Source: an uncultured Verrucomicrobia subdivision 3 bacterium | GTDB taxonomy: Bacteria; Verrucomicrobiota; Verrucomicrobiia; Limisphaerales; UBA8199 | Assembly (NCBI GenBank): GCA_903913865.1 | Contig: CAIWMU010000087.1 | Span: 1-44,717, forward strand | Direction: 5' to 3' | DNA: 44,717 nucleotides | Part shown: positions 10,301 to 17,062 of the stretch, one piece after another | Layout of the letters: each line of letters opens with the position of its first letter | Numbering within the stretch: position 1 is the first letter of the stretch | Position numbers and translations under genes: made by a program | The notes under the pieces: generated by a model | The model's input: the letters and a program-made list of their open reading frames with translations, nothing else | Told to the model about the DNA's origin: nothing | Databases searched by the model: none

Positions 10301-11045
10301 GCGGAGGGGCAGGTTCAGGAGTTGTTCCCGGTGGGTATACGGAAGGATCCACAACAGGCATCGCAGTCGGGCTGTCCTCTGCGGTTTGCGGCGCCGGGTG
10401 TTCATTCCCATGCTCCGGGGCCTGATGGTCCATCAATGGCATTGTGAGGCAAATAACCTCATCCAGTTGCCTGCGCCAGAGTTGAGGGGAACCATCCCTG
10501 CCGGTCGGTTCGATTCTGTAGGCGGTTTTGCTCCCCCAGAATTCGATGACACCCGCCGCCAACCCGGCCTTGCTTCCCTCGGGAGGGGTCAGGATGAAAA
10601 ACTTCCCGGTTTCAGGCTCTGTCAACTCCCCTGACATATAAGTCAATTTTTCGTCACGAAATTGCCGTATCCGCAGGGTGCCAACGGCCGTTTTCCCATC
10701 CGTCAACGCAAAACGAACCGGGGTTCCCTCAGCAGAGCGGGAGAACTGGTCGATGAATCTGGGGTCCCAATCCCGGAAAGAGGTTCCCACTTGCTTCAGG
10801 GCAGCCGCGTAGGGATTTGTGAAAAAGTTCGTTGGGGCAGGGGAGGCGATCGCCTGCTTCTGGATACTGGCACTGCCGGTGCTGAGTGCGTGCTCTGGTC
10901 GTTGCTGGTTTGATAGGTTGACAGCCTGAACCTGCGTGATGCTCGAGCCCAAGCCGCCCCCTGGCCCGGCTGCTTGGCGATGGGAAAACAGCATCACAGC
11001 GGCGGCCAACCCGATGATGGCACCGACAACACCTCGTATTTTCAT
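4380..11045 (-). CDS. Giant secreted metzincin with cadherin, PA14 and autotransporter-type repeats
   Basis: A 2221-residue exported protein with an N-terminal hydrophobic segment (about residues 4-20). Near 275-430 is a metzincin-type zinc protease domain: HEVGHTVGLGH supplies His387, Glu388, His391 and His397, and a Met-turn (PIMGAGY, Met420) follows. Next come a PPC-like beta domain (about 470-570), cadherin-like repeats (590-800), a PA14 domain (about 800-965), another cadherin-like repeat, a second PA14 domain (about 1065-1205) and a further cadherin-like segment. From about 1335 to 2130 the chain is beta-helical with several autotransporter-associated repeats (IKAGSGILTLSGG near 1575, LTKSGSGTAILRG near 1960). 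The last 70 residues are the shared C-terminal domain, ending FRLSKP. No 12-strand autotransporter barrel is seen. It starts 19 bases after the C39-like peptidase gene and is probably cotranscribed with it. A cell-surface adhesin/protease is inferred. Confidence 0.85.
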   Translation of the reverse strand: MKIRGVVGAIIGLAAAVMLFSHRQAAGPGGGLGSSITQVQAVNLSNQQRPEHALSTGSASIQKQAIASPAPTNFFTNPYAAALKQVGTSFRDWDPRFIDQFSRSAEGTPVRFALTDGKTAVGTLRIRQFRDEKLTYMSGELTEPETGKFFILTPPEGSKAGLAAGVIEFWGSKTAYRIEPTGRDGSPQLWRRQLDEVICLTMPLMDHQAPEHGNEHPAPQTAEDSPTAMPVVDPSVYPPGTTPEPAPPLRPDLVPDFFPSYNSNIISLQSYPGSKAVMLLDFFGGYTPTWGGVSYPPAGVNNTDIKDLWKRVAEDYMPFNINVTTDIQVYQNAPANSRQKCVFTPSTSAMPAGAAGVAYIGSWDWGSDTVCWSIYTSGKSGGEVGSHEVGHTVGLGHQGTSATGYYSGHGSGVTGWGPIMGAGYYQNVITWAKGEYLDANNKEDELNIIVTQNNNVTYRIDDTGSTYALARYLEIYSNNTVFAEGDIERTGDSDAFRFQTGGGVVSITASPVGTWANLAITLSLTDSNDVAVATSNPTTTLSAVLTRTVAAGSYALKVTGAGRLNMLTNGFSSYGSLGYYSMSGTVAGARQPTRFSIPEHLPAGTIVGPIPASSPADPLDYAIISGNTGGTFTIDTNGILAVADGTYLDYNRLASNTMFTVQFELFVNITNLANPDLTELNRRVVVGITNINDTPVVTSVTNGVIEGTRIGTVIGKIGATDLDGNQTLSFSIADGNDGTFSLDSTGILRLVQPVSTTNQTQYTLKVVATDSGSIPLSGTGYVTINIITNTTPFAPGLATFATYESIGSGMLVVNMTTNSHWPRDADLELPLTSFETPANRADNYGGAVRTCLIVPISGSYRFWIASDDNSELWFSGSTNGAGISRIAYISGSTGYTGQREWTKFATQRSGAIYLTAGQGYYIEARMKEGGGSDHLSVAWSGPATDNQTNVIPGMYLTPAPYNYRPQIASLATGVSLDAFEGSAIAKLKVTDLNPGDTQSFTIAGGTAAAFCGIQPTTGLIYVKSEAELRARTAGAYTLYVSVTDSGIPALTATSQIAVSILNPGAIAAGIRQEIWTNILSGTAVADLTNNLAFPGRPNLQVTLTNLAAGTNFTDSYGSRIRGLITPPQSGDYTFFIASDDSSALLLSPNDQSDGAARIAYVSGSTAYGVWTAQVSQTSPALPLIAGNRYYLEILHKEGIGNDHLEVAWAGPGLTGTNIIPATALTPVDLNSPPLVTNQTFHIASASMNGTVVGKIQAADGSMDFLAFKLLTNPSNSFLLDPLSGELTLVDASLLGGMPGATAELRVAVQDSGCGGLYPRETSEATITVMILDTLSPAVWTGLGETNLWSIAANWETDPPSPGSGIVFGGEAQKTNSNDQLALASWIQLTNSDLALVVGELTLLNGLTNYGNNVVQGSIHVAESQTWNIASGTLAVAGPVTNSGVSLGIVAGGDVALNGTLFGSGLITKGGSSRLLMNGAHPFKGFLTLASAGLTSALEVNGPDDLQMPDTDFVLNGRMDLWNHNATIGSLSGSGMVFGNDGSRFLTVGESGRSGSFSGTLMNSTWAAGATLGLIKAGSGILTLSGGSGFSGGTTIRAGQISIGNNSALGSGPVDLGDLQTGSSDVRLLQATPITCGNTINVTTNGTGQASLGTANLVTSSANAIFSGQINLSRNLTLSAGSSLRTSFSGRITGTGGLRISSPYFPGRRVVLDRPSGIANDFVGDIEILTGSVLQIGATNSIGNRTIPNGSAIRFNPLSTFRIAPTGSGDAESVGSLQSVSPGAGAITMVSGSTFTLTLGLDNADGVYSGGIYNSTGTLAVAKSGTGRQVLAGSNSFSGLLTVNGGTLIAAHSNAMGTATSATYINSGGSVGLSNNTTIATESVFMNGAGPDGNGALRNIAGSNAWNGLLSLNGAATISADEGRLWLGGNWNTAGQTVTLRSQGGLIVVVNAIGGMGGLTKSGSGTAILRGLNSYAGTTTVSQGTLCIAANSIVSGSNIVVESAGILDVSSLSGGWVQGANQKLSGDGKVQGNLRMGGLLTPGMGIGAITIQGDCLLTGTTALEINKANPIRTNDAILCTGTLTTGGALTVTNIGVDGLSLGDSFKLLEFGAIIPTEFASIELPVLPSTLKWDTTRLLVDGTITVVMSEVPPPPTLQVLTTHDAITLSWSVDYSDFILEGQTNTLAEGFGINWYPVEGVTNNSVTLPLDPANGAVLFRLSKP

Positions 11046-11064
11046 GAATTATTTGGACCGAGTT

Positions 11065-12276
11065 TTAGTGGGATTGTCTATACTCCGGCCGCAGGCCATC
11101 AAAGTATTGATAGCGCTGCTTGGAGGACCAGGATGGCCAATGACCAAAATCATCCGCAGGAACCTTGGCATCCTCGGGGTAGATCAAATAAACCGTGTTC
11201 CTGGAGTAGGCCCAGGCATTCTCCAGATTCTTGCGCGGGAACACTTTTCGGACATTCTGCCGGGTGCCTCCATCGTTGATGATCGGATCCCCATCGGCCG
11301 TGAATCCCACACAAACGACGAGGTGCCCATTCGGGCCGGGACCTTTCCCTCGCAACCGGTCATAGCAAAGGGAAAGTCCAACGGGAAATCCGTGCAAAAT
11401 CCAGGATTCGATCTCAGGAATGCCCGAGAAGCGGGTGACACAGGCACGCAAGCCCTTGAGGGATCCGGGATAGGCTGTGTTGAAAGACCAGTTGCCTGTG
11501 CCCTTCCAGTTCGTGTCGAAGACTCCCGCCGCAACCTCGGGAACGTCCCTGTCCCAGGCCGGTTGGCGTGCATGGGCAGACCAGTAGGACATCATCATCG
11601 ATACGGTGGTCGGGCTGCAAAGCACATTCCCGTTCGGATAGTCCATCTGGCTCCGTTCCGGAACATCAATCAGCTTTCCCCATGCAAGCCGTCTGGGTGT
11701 GAGTCGCGGCGGGGTGGCCTCGTTGTTCAAAAGCGTGAAGCCCAGATATTTCAACCGGGGTTTTTGAGCGGGCGGACCGCCCATCGTGAGTCGGACCTGC
11801 AAGCGGTCGCACTGGTGGTCGAGCGTCAGCGTATCCGTGTCCACATTTCCCTGCTCATCCATTTGGTTGGGCACACTCGTTCGGGGATGCTCGCCGGGGG
11901 TTGGGGACCATAGCGCCATCGTGTAATAACGGCTGACCCTGGCCCGGCGAAAAGCCCTGACCTCCATTTTGATATAGGAGTTGGTCGGTGCATCCACATT
12001 CCAGGACATCACCAGTTCGTTCCACGTGATGGAAGGGGCAATTTCGGGCGAGATCCACATCATCTCCCCGGTCTCCGGTCCGGTATACTTGTAAAACCGT
12101 GAAAAGTCGGAGATGCCGATGAACTGGCTGCCGCGCCCATCGTGGGCCCATCCAGTGGTGATCCCGAAACAAAGGAGCGCAAGAAATATGGCAAGCCATC
12201 CTCCTGAAGAGGTCGAAGGCTGCCGGAACCCGATCTGCTTTACAGAACCTGAAATCATGTCAAAAAGTTGCTTCAA
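11065..12276 (-). CDS. Secreted C39-like cysteine peptidase
   Basis: A 403-residue protein with an N-terminal signal or anchor segment (hydrophobic WLAIFLALLCFGITTGWA, about residues 27-44) after a long polar start; Met7 is an alternative start. Residues about 50-190 form a beta-rich N-terminal region. The second half has the peptidase C39-like (C39_2) pattern: NVLCSPTTVSMM with Cys220, PNGHLVVCVGF with His318 and IINDGG with Asn334/Asp335, giving a papain-like Cys-His-Asn/Asp set. Gln210 could be the oxyanion residue. No ABC transporter domains are attached, unlike bacteriocin-exporting C39 proteins. It is the first gene of a minus-strand pair with the giant metzincin protein 19 bases downstream, so processing or turnover of surface proteins is plausible but not shown. 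Confidence 0.75.
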   Translation of the reverse strand: MKQLFDMISGSVKQIGFRQPSTSSGGWLAIFLALLCFGITTGWAHDGRGSQFIGISDFSRFYKYTGPETGEMMWISPEIAPSITWNELVMSWNVDAPTNSYIKMEVRAFRRARVSRYYTMALWSPTPGEHPRTSVPNQMDEQGNVDTDTLTLDHQCDRLQVRLTMGGPPAQKPRLKYLGFTLLNNEATPPRLTPRRLAWGKLIDVPERSQMDYPNGNVLCSPTTVSMMMSYWSAHARQPAWDRDVPEVAAGVFDTNWKGTGNWSFNTAYPGSLKGLRACVTRFSGIPEIESWILHGFPVGLSLCYDRLRGKGPGPNGHLVVCVGFTADGDPIINDGGTRQNVRKVFPRKNLENAWAYSRNTVYLIYPEDAKVPADDFGHWPSWSSKQRYQYFDGLRPEYRQSH

Positions 12277-12389
12277 CGGGCGATATCGCCCAATTCATCC
12301 TTTCAGCCTAGCAAAGAGGGGACTCCCCCGAAAGTGCGAATTCGTGGCAAAGGAGTTGACCGGAAGTTGGCTGCCCCGTTTACTTCCTC

Positions 12390-12761
12390 ATGCGTTTTTG
12401 GTCCTGGTGCCTGCTGTCCTTCGCTCTGGCCGCCTGCGGATGTGCGGGCGGCCGATCTCCTGCCGTCACCCCATCCTCCAAGGGTGGTTCTTCGTCCTCC
12501 GTCCGCAGTAACACACCTCCGCGAGTGGTTGCGAACCGGATTCTGGTTGGCAAGGTCATGAGGGCCCATGTGGCGGGAAAATTCATCGTCATCAGCTTTC
12601 CTCCGGGGCGAATGCCTCAGCTGGAACAGCTTTTTTCTATCTATCGGGGTGGTTTGATGGTCGGTCAAGCCAGGATCTCAGGCCCGCAGATGGATGATGC
12701 GATCGTTGCCGATCTTACTTCGGGCGAGGCTGAACCGGGTGACGAGGCTCGCGACCGGTGA
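12390..12761 (+). CDS. Small lipoprotein of verrucomicrobial type
   Basis: A 123-residue protein with a lipoprotein signal (MRFWSWCLLSFALAAC, lipid-bearing Cys about residue 16). A Ser/Gly/Pro-rich linker leads to a compact C-terminal domain of about 70 residues (ILVGKV...FPPGRMPQLEQLFSIYRGGLMVGQ...DDAIVADLTSGEAEPGDEARD). I know this pattern as a frequent short protein or domain in this phylum, with no assigned function. The gene is divergent from the C39-like peptidase gene; 113 bases separate them. A TTGACC box lies at 12356-12361, but the matching -10 position would fall almost on the start codon. Confidence 0.7.
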   Translation: MRFWSWCLLSFALAACGCAGGRSPAVTPSSKGGSSSSVRSNTPPRVVANRILVGKVMRAHVAGKFIVISFPPGRMPQLEQLFSIYRGGLMVGQARISGPQMDDAIVADLTSGEAEPGDEARDR

Positions 12762-12788
12762 CTGGAAGACAATTCTCCGCAGCAATGG

Positions 12789-12804
12789 AGTGGAAATTTC
12801 CACT
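12789..12804. repeat. Perfect 16-base palindrome between convergent genes
   Basis: AGTGGAAATTTCCACT is fully self-complementary and lies 27 bases after the lipoprotein stop and 15 bases beyond the end of the minus-strand gene at 12820. It could form a short hairpin (6-base stem, AATT loop) or be a protein-binding site. No T tract follows on either strand, so a classical terminator is unlikely. Confidence 0.5.
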
Positions 12805-12819
12805 GCCTGCCAGAGAGTG

Positions 12820-13146
12820 TCAATCCCCCTGAGGTTCTCCCGAAGACTGCTTAACCTTGCTGGTGGAGGTGCCGACCTGCTTCTGGTAGGGGGAATGCAG
12901 GTTGAAATAGATGCCGCAAAGCGGTGGTCCGGCGTCGGCCTGGCTCAGGATCACCGTGACGTGACGGTCCAGCGCGATTCCATGTCGGAGGTTCGGTCCG
13001 CGGCTGTCATACGCCTTGATGGCCTTCTTCAACAGTGAAAGCAGAGCATCCTTGAATTCCTCGGGAGTCTTGTCGATGCAGATGACGTAGAGGTCATAAG
13101 ACCTCAGCGCTTGAGCTATTTGCTCGCTGAACAGTTCTACAGTCAC
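12820..13146 (-). CDS. Small protein of unknown function
   Basis: A 108-residue soluble protein with no signal peptide or membrane segment. The first 50 residues look helical (LFSEQIAQALRS, FKDALLSLLKKAIKAY), followed by beta-type segments (RHVTVILSQ, LCGIYFNLH) and a polar tail. The frame has coding character and good hydrophobic periodicity, but I do not recognise the family. It is convergent with the lipoprotein gene and lies about 430 bases from the divergent gene at 13579. The bases 13147-13454 upstream contain no supported gene. Confidence 0.55.
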   Translation of the reverse strand: MTVELFSEQIAQALRSYDLYVICIDKTPEEFKDALLSLLKKAIKAYDSRGPNLRHGIALDRHVTVILSQADAGPPLCGIYFNLHSPYQKQVGTSTSKVKQSSGEPQGD

Positions 13147-13454
13147 AGGGCGAAGCTACCAGACAGGTTTGGACCGTGCACGAAAAAAAGCCTCTGAATT
13201 CCGACCATGCGCCCATAAACGTCGGGCAGGGGTGGTGGATGGGGGGGCTTACTCACAAACCCTGAGGGGATTGGATCAAATCCGGGGTTGGGGTTGCCTC
13301 GATAAAACCGGCAGCGAAATGGATTTATGTCTTTGCTGCTTTTAGGTGTTGAGGGCTTCGAAGCTACCAGGGGAGAATTGGTGATGGAGGAGCGGACGCC
13401 TTTGGATTTATGGGGTTGAGCCGGATTTCCTGAACTCCGGTTCGTGCCCTGCGG

Positions 13455-13472
13455 ATACCTCAATTGAGGTAT
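13455..13472. promoter_or_regulatory. 18-base perfect palindrome, candidate operator
   Basis: ATACCTCAATTGAGGTAT is perfectly self-complementary. Its last base is the first base of the proposed -35 box at 13472, the usual place for a repressor or activator site. Its core (CTCAATTGAG) recurs with one extra central base at 13533-13545. Confidence 0.5.
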
Positions 13473-13499
13473 TGTGAGATCGGTGCGGCATGTTAAAAT
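13472..13499 (+). promoter_or_regulatory. Candidate extended -10 promoter
   Basis: TTGTGA (13472-13477) is followed after 16 bases by TAAAAT (13494-13499), preceded by TGT, which makes an extended -10 (TGnTAAAAT). It lies about 80 bases before the start codon of the secreted protein gene at 13579 and between two related palindromes. Confidence 0.4.
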
Positions 13500-13532
13500 A
13501 GGCACTTGCCCGAATCAGTGTCCTCCTCGTGC

Positions 13533-13545
13533 GCTCAAATTGAGC
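13533..13545. promoter_or_regulatory. 13-base palindrome related to the upstream site
   Basis: GCTCAAATTGAGC is symmetric around its central A and shares the half site CTCAA/TTGAG with the palindrome at 13455-13472. The centres are about 76 bases apart, near seven helical turns. It would lie in the 5' leader about 30 bases after the expected transcription start. Confidence 0.4.
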
Positions 13546-13578
13546 TTGCCGGTGTGGACAGGTATTGTAGAACCAATA

Positions 13579-14808
13579 ATGAAAACCATGAAAAGATACA
13601 CCCCCCTCGTTGTTGTGGGCTTGATGCTTGCAGCAGTCCAACCTGCACTTGTTCACGCTCAATCGGTTCCTCTGGCGGACAGTTGGTCCGAATATGATCT
13701 GGAGCAGGACAAGGGTCAGTCGGTCAGCGGTCTTCTTACCTTGACGGGGCAGAGTTCAACCGGTTTCACCGGCACTGTTCGTACCAATTCAATTAACTCC
13801 ACGGTGGCAAATTTTCCACCCAAGAGCCAATACCTGCCGAGGATCTTCCAAACTTTCGCCAACCAGCCGATCACAAATAATGGGTCGAGAGTCACGGTGA
13901 GCTTTGACGTGGTAATGAACAGTCCTGTCCAAAACTATAACGTTGCGTTTCGCGTCTCGTTGGGGGATACAAATGCCAACAATGCAGTTCTGGCTGGTTT
14001 CGATCTCGGTGCCGCAGATGGGCAAAATGTTCTTTTTCGCTATGATAGATCCATCACCGCAAATACGAACTATCTGGATCCTTCCTCGGTTCTCGACCTG
14101 GTCACATTCAATAATTCGACACTCTGGTTTTTGTTCTCGCCCACCAACCTTGATTACAGTTGGGGGAGCTTTTGTGATGGTTCAGATAACTACGGCATTA
14201 CAGCCAGTAGCGCGAGCGGCAGCGCTCCGAACGGCGTAAACCTTGCACCTGGATCGAAGCACAGCTTCAGTTTTTCGGTTGAACGAACGCCTGGAGGACT
14301 GTTGCTGCGCAGTATTTGGGGAAACACCAATGGCGCGGGTGTGGTTGCCAGTCTTGGCTACCCCACGCCTGGAGGCGCGGGCGACGACAATAACGGACAG
14401 ATCAATCAAAACGGTAAGGTCGTCCCAATGAATAATATTAACTGCGTGGGGTTTTGCTTGTTTGGCACGGGAAGCAGTTCAGCACCATTTTTTGATTCAG
14501 GAAGCTATACCATCTCCAACCTCCGAGTGTGTTCAGGGTTTCCGATCACCGCGATCCAGAGGGACCCCGCATCAGGGGATATTGGGCTCACTTGGGAATC
14601 AAATCCTCGCGATTTCATCAATGGGGCTCTATATGATGTGCAATATACCACAAGTCTTACATCGCCCGGGTGGACATCACTGGCCGACACCAATATAGCG
14701 GTTCTGGATCCTTCGATGGACTTGCTTGGGGGGTTTTCGACAAGCTATACGGACTCTGCCCCTGTGGGCCCTGCGCGATTCTACCGCGTCCAAAAGACCT
14801 ATCCCTGA
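13579..14808 (+). CDS. Secreted protein of unknown function with shared C-terminal domain
   Basis: A 409-residue exported protein with a clear signal peptide (MKTMKRYTPLVVVGLMLAAVQPALVHA, cleavage before QSV). ATG 13579 gives the normal signal length; earlier in-frame codons add 35 residues without purpose. The body (about residues 30-335) is rich in Asn, Ser and Thr and alternates in beta-strand style, without a family I can name. A laminin-G/concanavalin-type jelly roll is possible. The last 75 residues are the C-terminal domain shared with other exported proteins here (YDVQYTTSLTSPGWTSL, ending RFYRVQKTYP). It is monocistronic, with a possible palindrome-flanked promoter upstream and a strong hairpin downstream. 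Confidence 0.7.
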   Translation: MKTMKRYTPLVVVGLMLAAVQPALVHAQSVPLADSWSEYDLEQDKGQSVSGLLTLTGQSSTGFTGTVRTNSINSTVANFPPKSQYLPRIFQTFANQPITNNGSRVTVSFDVVMNSPVQNYNVAFRVSLGDTNANNAVLAGFDLGAADGQNVLFRYDRSITANTNYLDPSSVLDLVTFNNSTLWFLFSPTNLDYSWGSFCDGSDNYGITASSASGSAPNGVNLAPGSKHSFSFSVERTPGGLLLRSIWGNTNGAGVVASLGYPTPGGAGDDNNGQINQNGKVVPMNNINCVGFCLFGTGSSSAPFFDSGSYTISNLRVCSGFPITAIQRDPASGDIGLTWESNPRDFINGALYDVQYTTSLTSPGWTSLADTNIAVLDPSMDLLGGFSTSYTDSAPVGPARFYRVQKTYP

Positions 14809-14820
14809 TTTAGGCACTCT

Positions 14821-14859
14821 CTTTGGAGGGGCGGGTGGTCTACTCCCGCCCCTCCAAAG
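14821..14859. terminator. Perfect 15-base-pair GC-rich hairpin between convergent genes
   Basis: CTTTGGAGGGGCGGG (14821-14835) pairs without mismatch with CCCGCCCCTCCAAAG (14845-14859) around a nine-base loop. It begins 12 bases after the stop of the plus-strand gene and 27 bases before the end of the convergent gene at 14887. Neither side has a T tract, so it may act as a bidirectional 3'-end stabiliser or as a non-canonical terminator. Confidence 0.6.
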
Positions 14860-14886
14860 AATCAAAAGAATGCCCCTAATCTTGAT

Positions 14887-15615
14887 TTAGGAATTCAGTC
14901 CCAGGGAGGTCCCAAAGAGTCGGCCGAGGGCGTTGAAGTTTGATCCGGTGCTGCTCCGGGCCATTGTGGAAAGCGGGTCATAGGCTGATCGGCGGAGTTC
15001 GACCAGTTCCCTGGTTCGTTCTGGCGTCCATAACCTGGACTCAATGGCCTCTGCGAGAAAATGTCGGCCATCCACGCAGAAAGTGCAGATGCTTGCTGAT
15101 GCGGGTTGACCGGCGAATTGACCCACCTCTGCCAGCGAATTCAGGATTTCAGGTTGGATTCCCTGAATCCCGTGAATGGGGGCCATCCAGAAGCACAGAA
15201 AGATTCCGTTCATCTCCGGCCAGCGGACCCTCAGCACAGAGAGGCTTTTCTCCAACTGGCTTACCCCCTTGAAAATGGTCGCACCCTGCTCACGGAACTT
15301 CATCTCCACCACGCATACCGGCTGGTTCGAAGACATCAGAACCGCATCCAACTCCCGGAACTCGAGGCATTCGGTCCCGTCGGTGTTCATGCGCCTGTAT
15401 TTGACAACCCGGTCTCTGGAGATCCACAGATCCTGTGCCAATCGCTGGCGGGCGCATTCCTCAAGCAAACTCAGCATTTTTTGGTAGTCTGCGACGTATG
15501 GATCCCCCGGTCTATGTTTGGGGTGGAGTTTTCGCATTCTCCGGCTCCACTCAACAAAGGAGGGATCCTGGTTTCCAACCAGCGAGACATCATAAACACG
15601 ATCCGTGCAATTCAT
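14887..15615 (-). CDS. PD-(D/E)XK nuclease-fold protein
   Basis: A 242-residue soluble protein. The core RELDAVL...VCVVEMKF places Asp90, Glu104 and Lys106 in the D-X(n)-E-X-K arrangement of restriction-endonuclease-like folds. Gln120 (VSQLEKS), in the following helix, fits the frequent extra polar position. The N-terminal helices (about 20-65) and C-terminal part have no recognised domain. The protein could be a nuclease or a catalytically modified relative; the three core residues are intact. Its gene begins 25 bases after the stop of the zinc-peptidase gene on the same strand, so the two are probably cotranscribed. No methyltransferase or restriction specificity subunit is near. The assignment rests on the motif alone. 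Confidence 0.55.
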   Translation of the reverse strand: MNCTDRVYDVSLVGNQDPSFVEWSRRMRKLHPKHRPGDPYVADYQKMLSLLEECARQRLAQDLWISRDRVVKYRRMNTDGTECLEFRELDAVLMSSNQPVCVVEMKFREQGATIFKGVSQLEKSLSVLRVRWPEMNGIFLCFWMAPIHGIQGIQPEILNSLAEVGQFAGQPASASICTFCVDGRHFLAEAIESRLWTPERTRELVELRRSAYDPLSTMARSSTGSNFNALGRLFGTSLGLNS

Positions 15616-15640
15616 AAAAGTGGTCTTCCGGGGGGCCTTC

Positions 15641-16606
15641 TTATGGATGAAGTTCTTGTTGTGCTTTGTTCAGTCGGCGGTTGAAGTCTGAGAGTTTGAG
15701 TTCCTTCCAATAGCGGACCTCCAGCATGGCTCGCCGAACGGCTTCTGGAGAGTAGGCAGTCAACCACGGTTGATGGGCGCGGTAGGGTTCCGGTTGTTGC
15801 GGCTGCATTTTGAGGAACACACCGAGGGCCGCCGGGTGTTGCTTTTGGACCCTGTTCAGGACCCGGTCGGTGTAATACTGTGCCAATCCCTCCGCCAGCC
15901 CCATTTCAACCCTGTTGAAGACGGTGGCGGGCCAGCGTCTGCCATCAATGTCCGCCCCAAGTTGTGTGTAGGCATGGGCCAGTTCATGGGTCAGCACCAC
16001 CACCGTCAGATCCTCCACTGTGCAGCCCATCCACTCGGCGCAAAGGCCTATCACCCCCCAGTAAAGGCGGATCCTGGCGCCGTTGATGGCGTATTCATCC
16101 GCAAACAATGCGCTAATATCAAACGAATAGACGCCAAGGCAGTCCTCGCTCACCGCCAGAACCGCCTTTATGGGGTCGCTTTCATCGAGACGCTTGAGGA
16201 GGGTATCGGCCCAATCCCTCACGGATCGAATCTCGGCTTCCGTTGCGCCTGTCCATTGGTCCGGGGCGGACCGCTGGGCGAGTTTTGCTCTCAAGGGGAT
16301 CAGGGCATCTGCTGAAGCCCGGGCTGATTCCAATGCAGCCCTCTCCCGCCCCAGCAGAAGAATTCTCTCCAAATCATCCGGGAAGGTAACATCCTCCAGA
16401 ATAACCGGGTGTCCTGGGGCTACCTCCACCGGCACTTGGACGTTTTTCCGGTCCTCCTCATCCGACTCGCCCTTGCGCATTGTAAGCCGGCACTCTCTCC
16501 GGAGCATCTCCTGCAAGATCGGTTTCGCATGACTGAGTGTCTTTTTTACCCGGTTTTCCACTTCCGGGGGAACCTTCTCAATAAGTTCTGTCAGTCGTAT
16601 TGGCAT
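15641..16606 (-). CDS. HELAH-type zinc metallopeptidase-like protein
   Basis: A 321-residue protein without a signal peptide. HELAHAYTQ gives zinc ligands His207 and His211 and catalytic Glu208. GLAEGLAQYY 28 residues later supplies Glu239, the third ligand expected of a gluzincin. The N-terminal 150 residues are helical and charged, with no named domain. The region 150-205 (VYSFDISALFADEYAINGARIRLYW) looks like the strands preceding the active-site helix. The lack of an export signal suggests an intracellular protease. It is upstream of, and probably cotranscribed with, the PD-(D/E)XK protein. I cannot name the family. Confidence 0.65.
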   Translation of the reverse strand: MPIRLTELIEKVPPEVENRVKKTLSHAKPILQEMLRRECRLTMRKGESDEEDRKNVQVPVEVAPGHPVILEDVTFPDDLERILLLGRERAALESARASADALIPLRAKLAQRSAPDQWTGATEAEIRSVRDWADTLLKRLDESDPIKAVLAVSEDCLGVYSFDISALFADEYAINGARIRLYWGVIGLCAEWMGCTVEDLTVVVLTHELAHAYTQLGADIDGRRWPATVFNRVEMGLAEGLAQYYTDRVLNRVQKQHPAALGVFLKMQPQQPEPYRAHQPWLTAYSPEAVRRAMLEVRYWKELKLSDFNRRLNKAQQELHP

Positions 16607-17062
16607 GGCTTGATCGGTTGGTGGTTGTGTCGGTAAGAGGGGTGGACGCGGTCTGGTTTATGAATCAGAAGTCTGGACGGGAGTGATGGAGCGACCTTTC
16701 AATGTCTGCAAACCGAATTTCAAGCTTCCCAAAACGGTGCGCCATCCCCACAGGCTGCCCAAACTGGCACGGTTACTCGCCCATGGCATGTCAGCATCTC
16801 GTCGGTTTTTGGTCCTCATGATGGGGGTAGTTTGGCAGATGGGGTGTGACAACCGCTGACACAGCCCTTTTATGCCAGGGTTTTTTTGTGTGCCTACCTT
16901 GTAGGGGGAGGGGAAGGTCTCCCCGTCAGGCGTTGCCTGCCAGGGCAATGGGGACAGTCTCGGGAGGAACATCAGCTACCCCCTGGCGTGCGCGTCCCCG
17001 CTCACTGGCAGCTCGTGAACTCCCCCACCGCCGACAGTGCACCCATTCGGAACGTAGAACCG
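16607..17062. other. Gene-poor gap with two competing short frames
   Basis: There is no convincing gene in these 456 bases. A plus-strand frame from ATG 16686 to TGA 16859 (57 residues) ends in a segment that looks like a lipoprotein leader (RRFLVLMMGVVWQMGCDNR). A 104-residue minus-strand frame covers 16658-16972. Neither has a good ribosome site or a family I recognise. A decayed lipoprotein gene or an intergenic repeat is possible. Confidence 0.3.

Noticed and set aside
10936-11913. 325-residue plus-strand open frame
   Set aside because: It is antisense to the C39-like peptidase gene and the start of the giant protein gene, both with signal segments and active-site residues.
14887-15615. 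Classical restriction-modification system
   Set aside because: The PD-(D/E)XK protein has no methyltransferase, specificity subunit or helicase beside it.
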